Positions 10,171-25,395 of a stretch of 64,000 bases of DNA are shown here, one piece after another. The notes beneath the pieces were generated by a model. That model searched no databases. It was given only the letters and a program-made list of their open reading frames with translations, and was not told where the DNA came from. Position numbers and translations under genes: made by a program. The stretch's first letter is position 1, and each line of letters opens with the position of its first letter. This stretch comes from Dasypus novemcinctus (Eukaryota; Chordata; Mammalia; Cingulata; Dasypodidae), in the NCBI RefSeq assembly GCF_030445035.2, contig NC_080675.1:68464544-68528543 (forward strand). Direction: 5' to 3'.

Positions 10171-11734
10171 TGAAATCTCAGCCATAAACACACTAGATTA
10201 AGCATTGTCTTTTCTGCATATGCCACACGCAGTCTTTCCTTTGCTCATGTCATTCACCCAATTTGGAATTCATTAAGTTTTCTCCATTTATCTAAGTCTT
10301 AACCTCCATGTTTTACGTCTTTCATGAAATACTCCACTGCCCCAGATCATAATCTACTCTTCCATTGAAATTCTTTAATAGCTATAGTATATGCTGTGAA
10401 TTTGCTTTTGAGACACTTATACTCTCTCTCCAATGAGGAAATTTAAGTTCTTTTATTTGAATCCCAAAGCCAGCCAGTGTCTTGTGCAGAACAGGTGCTC
10501 TGGAAATGTGAATAGTGAGTGATAAGAATGATAGGGATGAAAAATTACAAAGGAAAGTAAGATCTGGATTATCTGTCCAGTTGTTCATTTTCATCATATT
10601 CTTTTCTCTACTGTTTTTTATTTCTTTATTTCTTTATTTGTAACACCAAATGGTTTCTATAGAATTAACAAAAGTAGTATGAAGATCTTAAATTATTGAA
10701 CGTATATAGGGAAATATTCAAAAAATATTTAGAGGGGTGATTTATCCCTCACATTACCTTCCAGTCTTTGAGAGCATGCTTAGGAGTAAACAGTGAAATT
10801 GGAGGTAGTCAATGAAGATATCTGCACAGATCAAGTATCCATTATTTTTCATAGGAAATTAGTTAAAATCCATTAATATTAAGGAGAAGTGATTCATATC
10901 TTTTATTTTGTGTCAAATATGACAGTAAATTTGTGACCAAATATTTATCACCTATGCACAACTGCTATGGGGATCTCTTGAAGTTTATTTAGTCGCCTGC
11001 AGTTTCACTTCAAAGGTTGTATTGATTTTAAGCATTTTGCAGTTGGCACATCTTGACATGAACTGTAGATGGTATTTTGAATTCTCAATGCCTCTTATTA
11101 GATCTTTAAATCAATTACTACTCATATGATGAGAAATTCAAAGTTTTCAACTAGAGGCACTATTCTCAGAGCTTCAACTTGACAGCATATGAGATTGGGA
11201 AAATAGATGAATTGAATTGAACCCAAGTTTTTGACTTTTAAATCAGGTTTCTTTCCAGAGAACTGTTTTGCTTAATAGGTAATAATTTATCTTGATCCCC
11301 ACAAGTTAAGTGAATTGGAGATCATAACATGAGGATTTAACTGCAGATTCACATGCTTATGTGAGAAGAAAATCTGAGACAAAAAAGAAGGCTGAGGTAG
11401 TTAAAGTAGGGGTGGTGTAGTAGGGAGACATAACTAAAGTAGAATTGAGAGAATTTTAGAGGTTTATATTTTAACCTAAAATTGTATGTGTGGGCCCATG
11501 TCTACTTTCATTTTCCTTTCTCCTATTAAAATTTTTTTCTTGTTCTTTTCTACCTTTCTCTAACTTCCTTTTTCATTTTCCCCTTCCCTACTTTATTCTC
11601 TTTTTCTAATACTAATACATTGTTTTTTTGTGTTGAATTTAGTGGTTAAACTGCCCTACTTGAATTATAATTAAATAGCAAATGCATAAGTATCTGTATT
11701 TCTTTCTTTCAAAAAAACTAGAATCTCTCTTCTT
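10171..11734. other. No gene or named repeat recognised
   Basis: AT-rich sequence without long frames, without A tails and without flanking duplications. Confidence 0.5.
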
Positions 11735-13075
11735 TAAAAAATGTACAGTTTAGTGGTTTTGGTATACACAGGGTTGTATAACCATCATCAATATCCAGTT
11801 TAAGAATTTTCATTACCACCAGAAGGAACCCTGTTCATACCCATTAGCAGTCACTCCCTTTCCTCCCTTGCCCCACGCCTGTTAACCTCTAATCTTTCTA
11901 TGAATTTACTTGTTCTAGATATTTCAAATAAGTGGAATCATGCAATATTTTTCCTTTTCAGTTTTGCTTATTTTACTCAACGTAATGATTCCAAGGTTCT
12001 TTCATGCTGTAGTGTGAATCAGCATTTCATTCTTTTTATAACTGGATAATATTCCATTGTATGTATATATCACATTAATCTATTCATCAATTGATGGACA
12101 TTTGGGTTATTTCTACTTTGAGCAATTATGAATAGTGTTATGAAGTTTTTTGTGGACGTATGTTTTCATTTTTCTTGAACATATACCTAGGAGTGGAATT
12201 GCTGAGTCATATGGTAGTCCTGTGTTTGACTTTTTGAGGAACTGCCAAACTGTTTTTCCAAGAGGCTGCACCATTTTACATTCCCATAAGTAATGTATGA
12301 AAGCTCCAATTTCTCCACATCCTTACTAGGACTTATTATAGTCTGTCTTTTTTACTATATTTATCCAAGTGGATGTAAAGTGATATCTCATTGTGGCTTT
12401 GCTTTTTCTTAATTATTAATGATACTGAGTATCTTTTCATTTTCTTATTTTTTTTGCAATTTGCATATTTTTCTTTGGAGTAATGTCTTTTCTGAATCCA
12501 TTGCCCATTTAAAAATTTGATTATTTGTCTTTGTACTGTTGAATTGTAATAATTCTTTGTATATTTAGTATGCTCTTACAGATGTATGATTGGTGAATAT
12601 TTTTCCAATTCTTTCGGCTGTCTTTTCACGTTATTATTGGTACTGTCATTTTAACCACTAATGTTTTTAATTTTGACGAAGTCCAATTTACCTATTCTTT
12701 TCTTTGGTTGTTTGTGCTTTTGCTATCATATCTAAGAAAATATTGCCTAGCTGAAGGTCACAAAGATTTATTCCTATGTTTTATTCTAAGAGTTTTATTT
12801 TAACTCTTACATGTAGGTATTTGATCCATTTAGAATTAGTCTTGTGTGAAGAAGGGTTCAGCTTCATTCTTTTCTGTATGGCTGTCCAGTTGTCCCAGTA
12901 CCATTTGTTGAAAAAACTGTTCTGTATCTGTCAAATTGTCTTGATAGTCTTCTAAAAAATTGGTTGATCATACATGTAATTTCTGGGCACTTAATTCTAT
13001 TCCATTGATTTACATGTTTATCCTTATACTAATACTACACTGTCATTAGTACTGTAGCTTTATAGCAAGTTTTCA
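11735..13075 (-). mobile_element. L1 LINE, antisense, 5'-truncated
   Basis: Antisense L1 3' UTR and 3' ORF2 sequence: TACAGTTTAGTGGTTTTGGT, TGGATAATATTCCATTGTAT, CAGTACCATTTGTTGAAAAA, ending near CTGTAGCTTTATAGCAAG. It parallels the L1 at 17472 over the same region. No open frame; old copy. Confidence 0.85.
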
Positions 13076-14620
13076 TCAATTTGAGAAGTTTTCAGTCATC
13101 ATTTCTTCTAATATTCTTTTTGCTTTTTCTAAAGCTCCTCTTCTTCTGGAGCTCCCATTATGCATATGTTGGTATGCTTGATGGCTTGATGGTCCTACAG
13201 ATCTCTGAGGCTCTTTCATTTTTCTTCATTCTTTCATTTTTCTGTTCCTCAGATGGTACTTCTCTTCAAGTTTGCTGATTCTTCTGCCCATGCACATTTG
13301 CTATAGAGATGTTCTTGTAATTTCTTTTATTTTAATTATAGTAGTTTTCAGCTCCAGAATTTCTATTTGGTTCTTTAAAAAAAAAAAAAAATCTCTGTAA
13401 AGAAGAGATCTTTTTATTGTTATTTTTTTGATGAGACATTTTTCTTATACTTTTCTTTAGGTTTTTAAGCATGATTTCTTTTCAGTTCATTGAAAATATT
13501 TAAAATATCTGGTTTAAAGTTTTTGTCTAGGGAAGTGGATATGGCTCAATGGATAGAGCTTCAGCCTACCATATAGGAGGTCCAGGGTTCGGTATCCAGG
13601 GTCTCCTGGCCTGTGTGGTGAGCTCGCCCATGTGGAGTACTATTGTATGCAAGGAATGCTCCCCTGCACAGGGGTGCCCCCCAGATAGGAGATCCCCCAT
13701 GCAAGGAGTGCTCCCCACACAAGGAGAGCTGCTCAGTGCAGGATGCAGCCTCCCCAAAAGTGGTGCTGCCCACACAGAGAGAAGATGCAGCAAGATGATG
13801 CAACAAAAAGAGACACAGAGAAGAGGCAATATGAGATGCAAGAAACTAGGGAGCTGAGGTGATGTAAGAGAATGATTGCCTCTCTCCCACTCTGGAAGGT
13901 CCCAGGATGGGTTCCTGGAGTCACCTAATGAGAATACAACAGACACAGAAGAACACAGCAAAAGGACACAGAGAACAGACAACGTGGGGGGGGGGGCAGG
14001 GAAGGGGGGGAAGGGGGTAGAAAAAAAATCCAGGTCATGAATATTAAAAAATTAAATTAAATTAAAAAAGTCTTTGTCTATAAGTCCACTGTATAGATGG
14101 GCCATATTTTGTTTTATTTTTATGTACCATTAGTTTTTGTTGAAAATTGAGCATTTAAAATAATATGATGTGGCAATTTTGGAAATCAGATTTCTCCCTC
14201 TCCCAAGGTTTCATTGTTGCTGCTGTTTGTTATTTCGTGACTTTTCTGAAGTAATTCTGTAAAGTCTGTATTTTTGGGGGTGTTTGTCAAGGAAGTCTTT
14301 ACTTGGCTATCTCAGGGTCAGAGAGTTATTTAGATGCCTGCATCCATTAAGTCAGCCAAAATTTGCCAAGGGTATCTGTGTGCATGTTTGGGCATGCTTT
14401 CAACACTTAGCCAAGAATTTCACAACTCAGCCCTAACCTACATTTCCTGACTGCAAAGCTGGGTAACCAGAGATGAGAGTTTAGGGCCTTCTCAGGTCTT
14501 TCCTGAACATGCCAACATCCATGACATGCACACCACTCTGAGTAAATGTGCCCTTCTATTTTACTAGGAATATGTCAGAACTTTTCAAGTCTCCCATGAA
14601 CAACTCATTTCCCATGTTTT
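13076..14620 (-). mobile_element. Second LINE-like segment, antisense (L1/HAL1 type), with a DAS-SINE
   Basis: Adjacent to the L1 above is antisense sequence that I associate with L1/HAL1-lineage 5' or ORF1-region repeats (CAGCTCCAGAATTTCTATTT, GTTGAAAATTGAGCATTTAA). The DAS-SINE at 13530-14067 interrupts it. Naming rests on recalled consensus motifs and the right boundary is vague. Confidence 0.5.
13530..14067 (+). mobile_element. DAS-type SINE
   Basis: Sense SINE with tRNA-like head GGGAAGTGGATATGGCTCAA, B box near GGGTTCGGTATCC, GC-rich body with repeated CAAGGAGTGCTCCC units, and a G-run plus A-rich 3' end. TSDs AAGTTTTTGTCTA (13517-13529) and AAGTCTTTGTCTA (14068-14080). It sits in antisense LINE sequence. 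Frames of 80-138 codons on both strands are SINE artefacts. Confidence 0.9.
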
Positions 14621-15534
14621 TTCCTTTTAAGCTTTTTGTTTAGCCTGAATAACATTCTACTGTTTAGATATACAATAGTTTAGTATCCTGTGCTTCACGC
14701 AGCCATGAAGTTGAACAATTGCCTCTAAATAGTTTCGATAAATACTCCTGGGGAAAAGACTATTCACAGGGCAAATTCCAAGTCAGGTCAAAGAAATACA
14801 GCTTTATGAGTAGGGATTGCAGAGAACCACTGGATGGATACAATCATGACTTTATTTGGGAACAGGGCATTGAAAGAGTTCCAGCTGTGTTCTGCCCTCT
14901 ACATTCACTCCCCTCCAGTGGCTTTCAGGCTCCTGGTTTTTACCATTAACTGCTGGGCTTTTGGTTTGCAAGGCTAATGCAGAGTTGCAAAGGGGATTAT
15001 GGGAAAAGGCCAAGTTAAAAATACCAAAAAAAAACACCCCTCGATGCTTTTATTGGGATTCAGTAATTTTTAAATTGATTACTCCCAGGATTGCTGCAAG
15101 TCTTTTGTTAGTTTCTAGAGTTATGAAAAAGTTGATTCTGATAATTTTGCCAGAGTTCTCATTGCTTTGAAGTAAGAGAGAATTTTTAGAGGTTCTTACT
15201 TTGCTCTTGTCATTGATGTTATTGAAAAACCATAAACTCTTGAACATGATCTGGAACTACTTTTTTTCTGTGTATCAGGCTAGGAAAAAAATCTCTATCA
15301 TGCTTATTGCATTTCTTGGGCATCTATGAAATTGTGGAGTTATGCTTTGTTGCAAATCATCTATTTTCTCAGGGATAAAAGGGCTATGTAAATATGTAAA
15401 TTTAGTTTGGACTTCTCTATCTCTGTTCACTTTGTTGTTTTGAGGAATGGAAACTGTTTTGACATTTTTAAACTTCTATTTTACCTAAATTGCTAGGTCT
15501 TTGGGTAGTCATAGCTACACTCTCAGAGAAGTTT

Positions 15535-15640
15535 TTGTAGTCTCAGGAATCAGCCAGACCTATGTTCTACTCCCTAACCTGACACTCACTGGGTATGTGA
15601 CCTTGAATAACTTTTCCTCACTTTGTGAAATCTTGGTCAT
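15535..15640 (+). mobile_element. MIR fragment
   Basis: CACTGGGTATGTGACCTTGA then TTTTCCTCACTTTGTGAAAT fits the MIR core. Confidence 0.5.
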
Positions 15641-16579
15641 TAAAAATATTTATTTTTATTTTGTATGTCAGTCCTTCCTTTTCTATATTTCTCATTAAAG
15701 ACTGGCTAGAGGTGATCATGTTTTGTTTTGTTTTTCCATAAGGAGTTAATTGAATGTTATCATTCTTGACTGGCATTGGCTAAGAATACATAGATTACAC
15801 CCTGTTGGCCTGTTAACTTCATTTTTACAGAAAGCACCTTCAGAACAAAAATATAATCACAAAGAACGTGGATCTGAGCAAATTATTGAAGCAATAAAGC
15901 AGATACCTACTTGAGCATGTGAATGACCTGTCCCTGTCCCTAGAGCATCTGTTCAAGTTTTGCCTTGGATAAGAAAATAATGGTAGAAAATTTTATAGGA
16001 GGCCTGCTTTAGAAGCTGCTTCTAATGTGCTCCTTGACTAAGAGATAATGTAGAGTGTTATATTTTTTTCCTCCAACATTTTTCAAGTGAATGGTTAATA
16101 GCTGAAATCTTGCCTTTTGCATCATTATAGGCTAGAATTGATTAAGTCCAAGAAACAGCTCTTTAATAAGGGAGAAAATACTTTAAGCTCTTTCAAAGTT
16201 AAAAAAAAAATCATAATATGGCCCTTATTAGATCCTCATTAATATTATCTTCTTTTTAAAAATTTATTGGGATAAAAATCTGAACTGCAAACATTTCACA
16301 AAGAAAAAAAAGTTTTTTTGAGATCTCAATATTATCAGGAGAATTAAAATAATCCTTGATCATCACTTTTACCTAATATACATTCTTACTAAGTTAAGCT
16401 TGGGTTTGGTTAAAACCCAAAAGAGGGTTGACAAAATTTAGGAACATCTATGTCATATTACCATAGTTAATTTGTCGCTATTTCTGCAAGACCATCCCCA
16501 AACATTCTAGAAACAGACAAAAACCACTATAAATAAAAAATGATTGGTAGTGATATATAGGTCAGCTTCTTGTTCTCTC

Positions 16580-16745
16580 ATGTCTGAATTCATTCTCTTA
16601 TAAAGGACTCCAGTAATAGGATTAAGATCTATCCTGACATGTCCTCATCAAAAGGTTCTACTCACAAAGAGTTCACACCCACAGGAGAGGATTAAGAACA
16701 GGTTTCTTTTTCTGGGGTACATAACAGCTTCAAACCACTGCAGGT
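16580..16745. mobile_element. Possible LTR relic
   Basis: TTCACACCCACAGGAGAGGA and CTGGGGTACATAACAGCTTC recall the end of an LTR family common in placental genomes, but I cannot name it. Only the last part is recognisable. Confidence 0.28.
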
Positions 16746-17154
16746 ATGTAAATCATACCTATTGTGACATAGATGTGTGAAGACCACATAAGAATAGGTA
16801 ACATCTGCAAAGGTATTGAATAAGAATTAAAGAGTCATTTTATATATAGGGAAGGAAATGCAAAGCTACCTGGCTTGAATTACAACCCAAAAATGAATTT
16901 GTCATTTAGGAGATAGTTCAGATCTTTAGTTTCCAGTTCAAATTCAAGTTTTTAAAAAATAAAACCTTCAGGAAAAAACTTACAGAAGGGTCTATTTTCA
17001 CAGAAGTTGATACTAGTTTCCAGAAAGTATTACAAGAGAATGACTCTAAATAAAGTCCACCACACCATTTTGGATAGTTTTTAATTTTCTGATGCCTATT
17101 GCCAATTTGGGAGAGATCTTCCATATCTGTTGGCATACGTATTTTAGCCTTATT

Positions 17155-17294
<140 letters not shown>

Positions 17295-17458
17295 CGGGGA
17301 AAAGCACGCACACAGCCTCCCACCAACACAAATTATGCAGTTGAGTTTCCCCCATGTGGGGAAGTCACAGGGGTCAGCAGATCCCCAGTACAATGGATCA
17401 GCCTCACTCTGGGAAAACCACCTTCAAGAGCATGGTATCTCCCCTGCCGGATAAGTAA
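17295..17458 (-). pseudogene. RNU1: Full-length U1 snRNA retro-pseudogene
   Basis: The reverse complement aligns over all 164 nt to U1 snRNA: near-consensus start (ACTTATCCGGCAGGGGAGAT against ACUUACCUGGCAGGGGAGAU), GGTGGTTTTCCCAG of stem-loop 1, GCTGACCCCTGTGA, GGGAAACTCAACTGCATAAT, and the Sm-site core AATTTGTG before the terminal hairpin. The 5' splice-site-pairing segment is altered (ACUUACCUG to ACTTATCCG), and the stem-loop 1 loop that binds U1-70K (AUCAC) is changed, so normal U1 function is unlikely. The 3' end passes directly into an A-rich tail, which true U1 genes lack. No U1-type proximal element is evident. It lies 13 bp from the 3' end of an antisense L1. No clear TSD was found. 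Confidence 0.93.
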
Positions 17459-18766
17459 TTGTCTCACTGTTTTTTACATTTTATTAACAGCTTTATCGAA
17501 GTATAATTTACATATCATAAATTAATCCATGTTAAGTGTACAACTTGATGCTTTTAGTAAACTTACAGTGTTATGCAATCATCTCCACAATATTATTTTG
17601 GAACATTTGCATCACTCCAAAAGAAGCACTGTATTCATTTATAGTCACTTCTCATTCCCTCCTCCATCAACTACTGATCTACTTTCTTTGAACATAGATT
17701 TGCCTTTTCTGTACGGTTCATATAAAGGAAGTAAAAAATATGATATTTTGCATCTACTTATTTCATTGAGCTTACTATTTTCGAGGTCCTTTTTTTGTTG
17801 TATTGTGTATCCATATTTCATTCTTTTTATTGTCAAAGAGTGTTCCATTATATGAGTACACTACATTTTTTCCCCATTCACCAGTTGGATGGATATTTGA
17901 GTTGTTTCTACTTTTTGGCTATTGTGAATAATGTTGCAGTGATCATCTGCATACAAATCTTTGTGTGGACATGTGTTTTCATTTTTCCTGGTAGATACCA
18001 AAAGAATTGAATTTTTGGATTATTGTTGGGTACTATGGTAATTCTGTTTAATATTTTGAGAAACCAGCAAACTGTTCCCATCAGCAATGTATGAAGATAC
18101 CAGTTTCTTCACCTCCTCACCAAAACTTGTTATAGGCTGTCTTTTAGATTGCAGCCATCCTAGTGGATATGAAGAGGTTATCTCATTGTGGTTTTGAAGT
18201 ACATTTCCTAATGATTAATGATATTGAGCATCTTTCCATGTGCTTATTTCATGTCCATGAAATATCTTTTTGTATATCTTCTTTGGAGAAATGTCTATTC
18301 AAATCCTTTGCCCATTTTTCAATTTGTTTTTTTATTACTGAGTTTTAAGAATTCTTTAAATATTCTGGATATATCTTTTATGATATTTTCTCTCATTCTG
18401 TGTGCTATCTTTTAACTTTCTTGATGGTGTCTTTTGAAGTAAAACCTCTGATTTTTTGGCACTTGTCATATTTAAATAAACAATCTCTAATCCAAGGTCA
18501 CTAAGATTTATTCCTGTGTTTTCATCAAAGAAGTTTGTAGTTTTAGATCTTACATTTAGGTCTGTGATTCATTTTGAGTTAATTTTTGTGTATGGTGTGA
18601 GGTAGCGGTCCAACTTGTATATGGATATCCAATTGTTCCAGCACCATACGCTGAAAAGACTACACTATAAAAGTGAAGGTTTATTTTTGGGCTTCCAATT
18701 CTATGCTATTAACCTATATTTCTGTCTTTATGCCAGTACTATATTGTCTTGTAGCTTTATAGCATT

Positions 18767-19242
18767 TTTTTTAACTTTAAAGAGTTTGTGGTAAAATATA
18801 CATAACAAAAATCATTTTAACCATTTTAACTGCACAATTCTGTGACATTAAGTACATGGGCAGCATTGTGCAACTTTCACCACTATTTCCAGAACATTTT
18901 CATCATCTGAGCAGGAGCTTATATCCATTAAGTGATAACTCCCATTTCCAACTCTTACCCTCATCTCTGGTCTGCTCTTTTTCTATGAATTTGGTTATTC
19001 TAACTATTTCATCTGAAAGAAATCATACAATATTTGTACTTTTGTGTCTGGCTTATTTCACAAAAAATCTTCAAGGTTCTTCTATGTTGTATCATATATC
19101 AGCACTTTCCTTCTTTTTGACTGAATATTATTCCATTGTGTGGATATCCCACATTTAAAAATTTTTAATCTATTTTTCTGTTGATAGATACTTGTGTTGC
19201 TTTTGGCTGTTATAAATAATGCTGCTATGAACACAGGTAAAC
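18767..19242 (-). mobile_element. Second L1 3' end nested in the antisense L1
   Basis: A second copy of L1 3'-terminal sequence (GTGGTAAAATATACATAACA, then the region ending in TGAATATTATTCCATTG and TGTTATAAATAATGCTGC) sits inside the ORF2 portion of the surrounding L1. The host L1 reads up to GTAGCTTTATAGC and resumes near TAGTAAGTTCTGAGATCAGG. The T-rich left side is the A tail of the antisense insert. Severely 5'-truncated, no coding potential. Confidence 0.75.
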
Positions 19243-19451
19243 ATGTAGTAAGTTCTGAGATCAGGAACTGTAAGTCCTCCAAATTTGTTCTTATTTTCAA
19301 GAATATTTATTCTAAGAACTTTTCATTTCCACATAAATAATAAGATCATCTTGTCAATTTCTGCAGACCATTCATTAGAGATTGCATTGAATCTGTAAGT
19401 CAATTTGGGGAGTATTGCAATCTTAACATCTGACCCAGAGATACGGGGTAT

Positions 19452-21290
<1,839 letters not shown>

Positions 21291-21677
21291 CATGTCTTTT
21301 TCATTTGTTTAGACTTCCTTTAATTTCTTTCAATGATGTTTTATAGTTTCCAGTGTACAAAACGTTGTTTAAATTTATTCCTTAGTATTTTGTTCTTTTC
21401 AGTGCTATTGAGAATGGAATTGTTTTCTTAATTTCACTTTCAGACTGTTCATTACACTGTACAGAAATACATTTTTGTATGTTTATCTTGTATCTTCCAA
21501 CCTTGCTGAACTTTTTTATTAGTTATATTAGTTTTTTAGTGCATATGTCAGGATTTTATATAAACAGGTTCATGTGATCTATGCAAAAAGAGAGTTTACT
21601 TCTTCCTTTCAAATTTGAATACCTGTTATTTCTTTTACTTGCTCAATTGCCCTGGCTTGAACTTCCTGTCCAATATT

Positions 21678-22099
21678 TTTTTTTTTTAAGATTTATTTAT
21701 TTATTTATTTATTTCTCCCGCTTCCCCCGCCCTGCCCCGGTTGTCTGTTCTCTGTGTCTATTTGCTGCGTCTTCTTTGTCCCCTTCTGTTGTTGTCAGCG
21801 GCAAGGGAATCTGTGTCTTTTTTTGTTGTGTCATCTTGTTGTGTCAGCTCTCCGTTGTGCAGAGCCATTCCTGAGCAGGCTGTACATTCTTTCGCGCTGG
21901 GCGGCTCTCCTTATAGGGCGCACTCCTTGTGCGTGGGGCTCCCCTGCGCGGGGGACACCCCTGTGTGGTAGGTCACTCCTTGCACGCATTAGCGCTGCGC
22001 ATGGCCCAGCTGCACACGGGTCAAGGAGGACTGGGGTTTGAACCGCAGACCTCCCATGTGGTGGACGGATGCCCTAACCACTGGGCCAAGTCTGAGGCT
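21678..22099 (-). mobile_element. DAS-type SINE in the L1/YWHAZ nest
   Basis: Antisense, T-rich start (AAGATTTATTTATTTATTTA), TTGTCTGTTCTCTGTGTC tail region, GC-rich body and inverted head (GTTTGAACCGCAGACCTCCC). TSDs CCTGTCCAATATT (21665-21677) and CCAGTCCAATATT (22100-22112). Confidence 0.93.
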
Positions 22100-22204
22100 C
22101 CAGTCCAATATTGAATAGAAGCGGAGTGAATTTGTCTCTTTTGCTCAGTGAAGAAAGCTGAATATAACAATTAGGAGTTATTTAATACTGACAGAACCAG
22201 GTAA

Positions 22205-22455
22205 TGTAATGCAGTGGTTAATAGCAAGTTCCTTGGAGTTAGAGACTCTTGTGTTCAGATCTCAGTTTTTTATTTACATGCTTTGCAAATTTGGGCAAGG
22301 TACTTATTTAATCTTTATAGACCTTATTTGTCTCATTTCTACTGTAGAATTATAATAATGTGTAAATGATATGTTTATTATGAGCATTAATAGAACTAAT
22401 GCATATAAAGTGTTTAGCAGTGTCTAATGTTACTACTAGTAACAGTAAGTAAATG
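22205..22455 (+). mobile_element. MIR SINE
   Basis: GCAGTGGTTAATAGCAAGTT, TTTGGGCAAGGTACTTATTT and AGTGTTTAGCAGTGTCTAAT follow the MIR order from head to tail. Confidence 0.65.
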
Positions 22456-22879
22456 TAACCTATTATTATCATTATTAGCCAAGGACATAACTTCTTAAAA
22501 ACAATCAGGGTGTTATTAACATTGCATATTTTTGTATTTCCTGAATTATTTTTCTTCAGCCTTGACCTGGGGACTTTTGGTTACTTATTTACAAAATGAT
22601 TAATATCCTTCTTTTGGTGTCCCATTCCCTGAACCCCACTCCAGAAAAATAAATAGTAAAGTGGCTACCGCTAGCAGCATTGAATACTTTTCTATTTAAT
22701 TTTGCCATTGCTTTAGGAGGGCAAAGTTATTAAATATTGGATACTTTCCTATTTAAATTGCACCTTTCACATTGCAATTGTATTTTAAGAGGAGTTAAAG
22801 ATGATTTTTAAAATATTTTATTTATACTTTACATACTTTTCCTAGGCATTTCCACTGAGTAACATGACTGCAAGTGCCT

Positions 22880-23945
22880 CCTACTTGCTGATAGCTCTAA
22901 AATCTTCCTTTCCAACCCTTATTCCCTCCACCCTCAAGTATCTCCCTTTATTTCTCCTGAACTTCCAATTTCCTAATGAACACACTGACACTTTGTCTTA
23001 CTTTGTCAAAGGCTGCCAATGCAAAAATATCAGAAATGGACTGGCTTTTATATTGATATTCTCTGGCTCACCATCTATGCCCAGTTACTCACTGACTAAT
23101 TTACTGTTCCTTTACTTTGAAATCTATCTCTTAAATATCTCTGTAATCTGTCCCCACCTCTCCTCCACCATTGCTTTAGCAACTACAGTCTTTATTCTAG
23201 TCTGGGCTGTGTCTAACTCAATAGTTTAATCAGTCTCTTTATTTCCAGTTTTTCATCACTACAGTTCTTTTCTCCATGTCTGTCAGAAAACTTATCTTTG
23301 TAAAGTGTGTATTTTATCATGTGGCTTGCCAGTTTAAAAATTTTGAGTGGCTTCCCATTATCTGTATAAAGACCAAAACCCTTTCAAATGCCTTAGGGTA
23401 GCAAGCAAGTTCCTACACAATCTGTGCCAGATTTGCTTTTTCTAACTTTGTTTTCTGCCACTCTCTTCCTCTGTCTTACCTTTGTCATTGCTTTAGAAGA
23501 AAGGGGTATGAGGCGTTGGATAGTTTGTCATGTGTGTTTTACCTGAATTGCTTGTTATTTTTTAAACACACCTCTGGGGACGCACATGTTATTTCTTCTA
23601 CTTGGAATCTTACTTGTTCTGTGTGTAGAGATATCCTACCACCCTTTTAAGATTCTGTTCACACATAACATCTCATTTGGGCAGCCTTATCCATTTCCCT
23701 CTTACAAAGTTGATTGTTCCTGATTCTACGCTTCTAAGACCCCTGACCCTATATATATTTCAATTAGAGCCTACCAGAGTATTTTTTTTTGAAAAACGAA
23801 CCTATCTAATCCTGATCATGAGTGCCTTTAGAATGTTGGCATAGCCTTTTTTCTTTTTTTTCCAGACACCAACAGAGTGGTGCCTGAAACACTGACATAT
23901 TTAATAATTTGTTGAATGCAGGAATAAATGAATGAACATAAAACA
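22880..23945 (+). mobile_element. L2 LINE fragment
   Basis: Sense L2-like 3' sequence: TGAGTGGCTTCCCATTATCT, later AGATTCTGTTCACACATAAC, and a terminal ATTTGTTGAATG...AATGAATGAA, the usual L2 3' end. An unrelated run of Ts near 23785 and small gaps break it up. Very old. Confidence 0.6.
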
Positions 23946-24450
23946 CAGGGATTATCTACCAATTTATATTCTGCTGATTACATTGTGATAACACTTTCTA
24001 TGGTTTTAAGTGCGATGTGACCAGGGGGTTTTAAGCTTTAGAAGATTGTTACATGTATTCTTGTGATATTTGACATGGTAATCTTATGGAAATGGAGTAA
24101 TTACAAATGCTATTTCAAAGGGCTTAATTTCTTATCATAAGGTCATTGCTAAAGGATAAAGTTGATGAGATTGTGCTGAATAATAATGTACAAGCACCAC
24201 GTCTCTGGATGATCAGGCTGTGAATTAAAAAGAAAAAGGTAAAAGATTTGATGTCATCGTGGTTTAGTATCTGCTTATTGGTTCTGGCTCTGATAGCATT
24301 TGGTTGTATCTGTCCAGTGTTTCAGATTTAATTTTGCGAGATTTCATGGTATAAGTTGCTTACGTTGATCTTTTCTTATAACAAGTGAACTTCTAATTTT
24401 GTGTACTTCAAAAACTTTATATGCACCAAAATTAAGACATCTGTGTGAAC
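23946..24450. other. No gene recognised
   Basis: AT-rich spacer between the L2 and a DAS-SINE, without frames over 60 codons. Confidence 0.55.
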
Positions 24451-24461
24451 TTGATATTATT

Positions 24462-24871
24462 ATTATTTAAAGAATTATTTATTTATTTCTCTCCCCTTCC
24501 CCCACCCCACCCCGGTTGTCTGTTCTCTGTGTCTATGTGCTGTGTGTTCTTTGTCTGCTTCTGTTGGGTTAAAAGGCATGGAAATCTGTGCTTCTTTTTT
24601 TTGTTGCGTCATCTTGTTGTGTCAGCTCTCCATGTGTGTGGCACCATTCCTGGGCAGGCTGCACTTTGTTTCACAATGGGCGGCTCTCCTTACGGGGTGC
24701 ACTCCTCATGTGTGGGGCTCCCCTATGCTGCATGACACGGCACTCATTGCGCGCATCAGCACTGCTCATAGGCCAGCTCTACACGGGTCAAGGAGGTCGG
24801 GGGTTTGAACTGCGGACCTCCCATGTAGTAGGCGGATGCCCTAACCACTGGACCAAGTCCGCCGCCTATTT
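24462..24871 (-). mobile_element. DAS-type SINE
   Basis: Antisense DAS copy with the inverted head GGTTTGAACTGCGGACCTCC and the usual T-rich left end. TSDs TTGATATTATT at 24451-24461 and 24872-24882, perfect over 11 bp. Confidence 0.92.
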
Positions 24872-24882
24872 TTGATATTATT

Positions 24883-25380
24883 GAATGACGTTGCCTAGAT
24901 GAAGCATGCTTTACAAATATGGTAGTTACTTTATGTGAAACACAAGACAATATTATATTCAGATTTAGTTCATGGTCCATGTTCACAAACATAAGCTAGA
25001 TCATAAGATAAAGGATATTGGGTGGCATTGTGTTAGGAATGGCCAGTTTTGGATAAAGCAGAAACACAACTAATAAAATATCATGAACCTTAAATATTTT
25101 AAATAATGTCTGAGCAGAAAATTAAAAAAGAAATTGTCACAAATTTAAGTAATAGCAATGAAAGTGGATTGATTTCTTTTGCTTATTGAAATTGTCCTAG
25201 TCTATCAGATTTTGGAAACTTAAAGAAATTACGCAACCTCTAATTATATGAGATATTTCAGGTTTGACATATTTTGATCCAAACCAGATTTTCCCCTTCA
25301 TTTGTGATGAGAAGAAATATAAGAAATTTAGAAATGGACATTAGCCAGTCTGGACATTTGTAGAGAAGGCTCATGGTGAT
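24883..25380. other. No gene recognised
   Basis: Spacer between two oppositely oriented DAS-SINEs, AT-rich. Confidence 0.55.
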
Positions 25381-25395
25381 ATAGAAAGGAAGGTA

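Larger units (their letters stand above)
14621..17154. other. Mostly unrecognised, no gene
   Basis: Contains only the MIR scrap at 15535 and the LTR-like relic at 16580. Short frames near 14719-15247 overlap on opposite strands and look random. Confidence 0.5.

Noticed and set aside
13549-13982. Overlapping cysteine- and glycine-rich frames of up to 138 codons
   Set aside because: Lie wholly in a DAS-SINE; similar frames recur in every DAS copy (21741, 24445, 25371, 26413, 44024, 47380, 60586).
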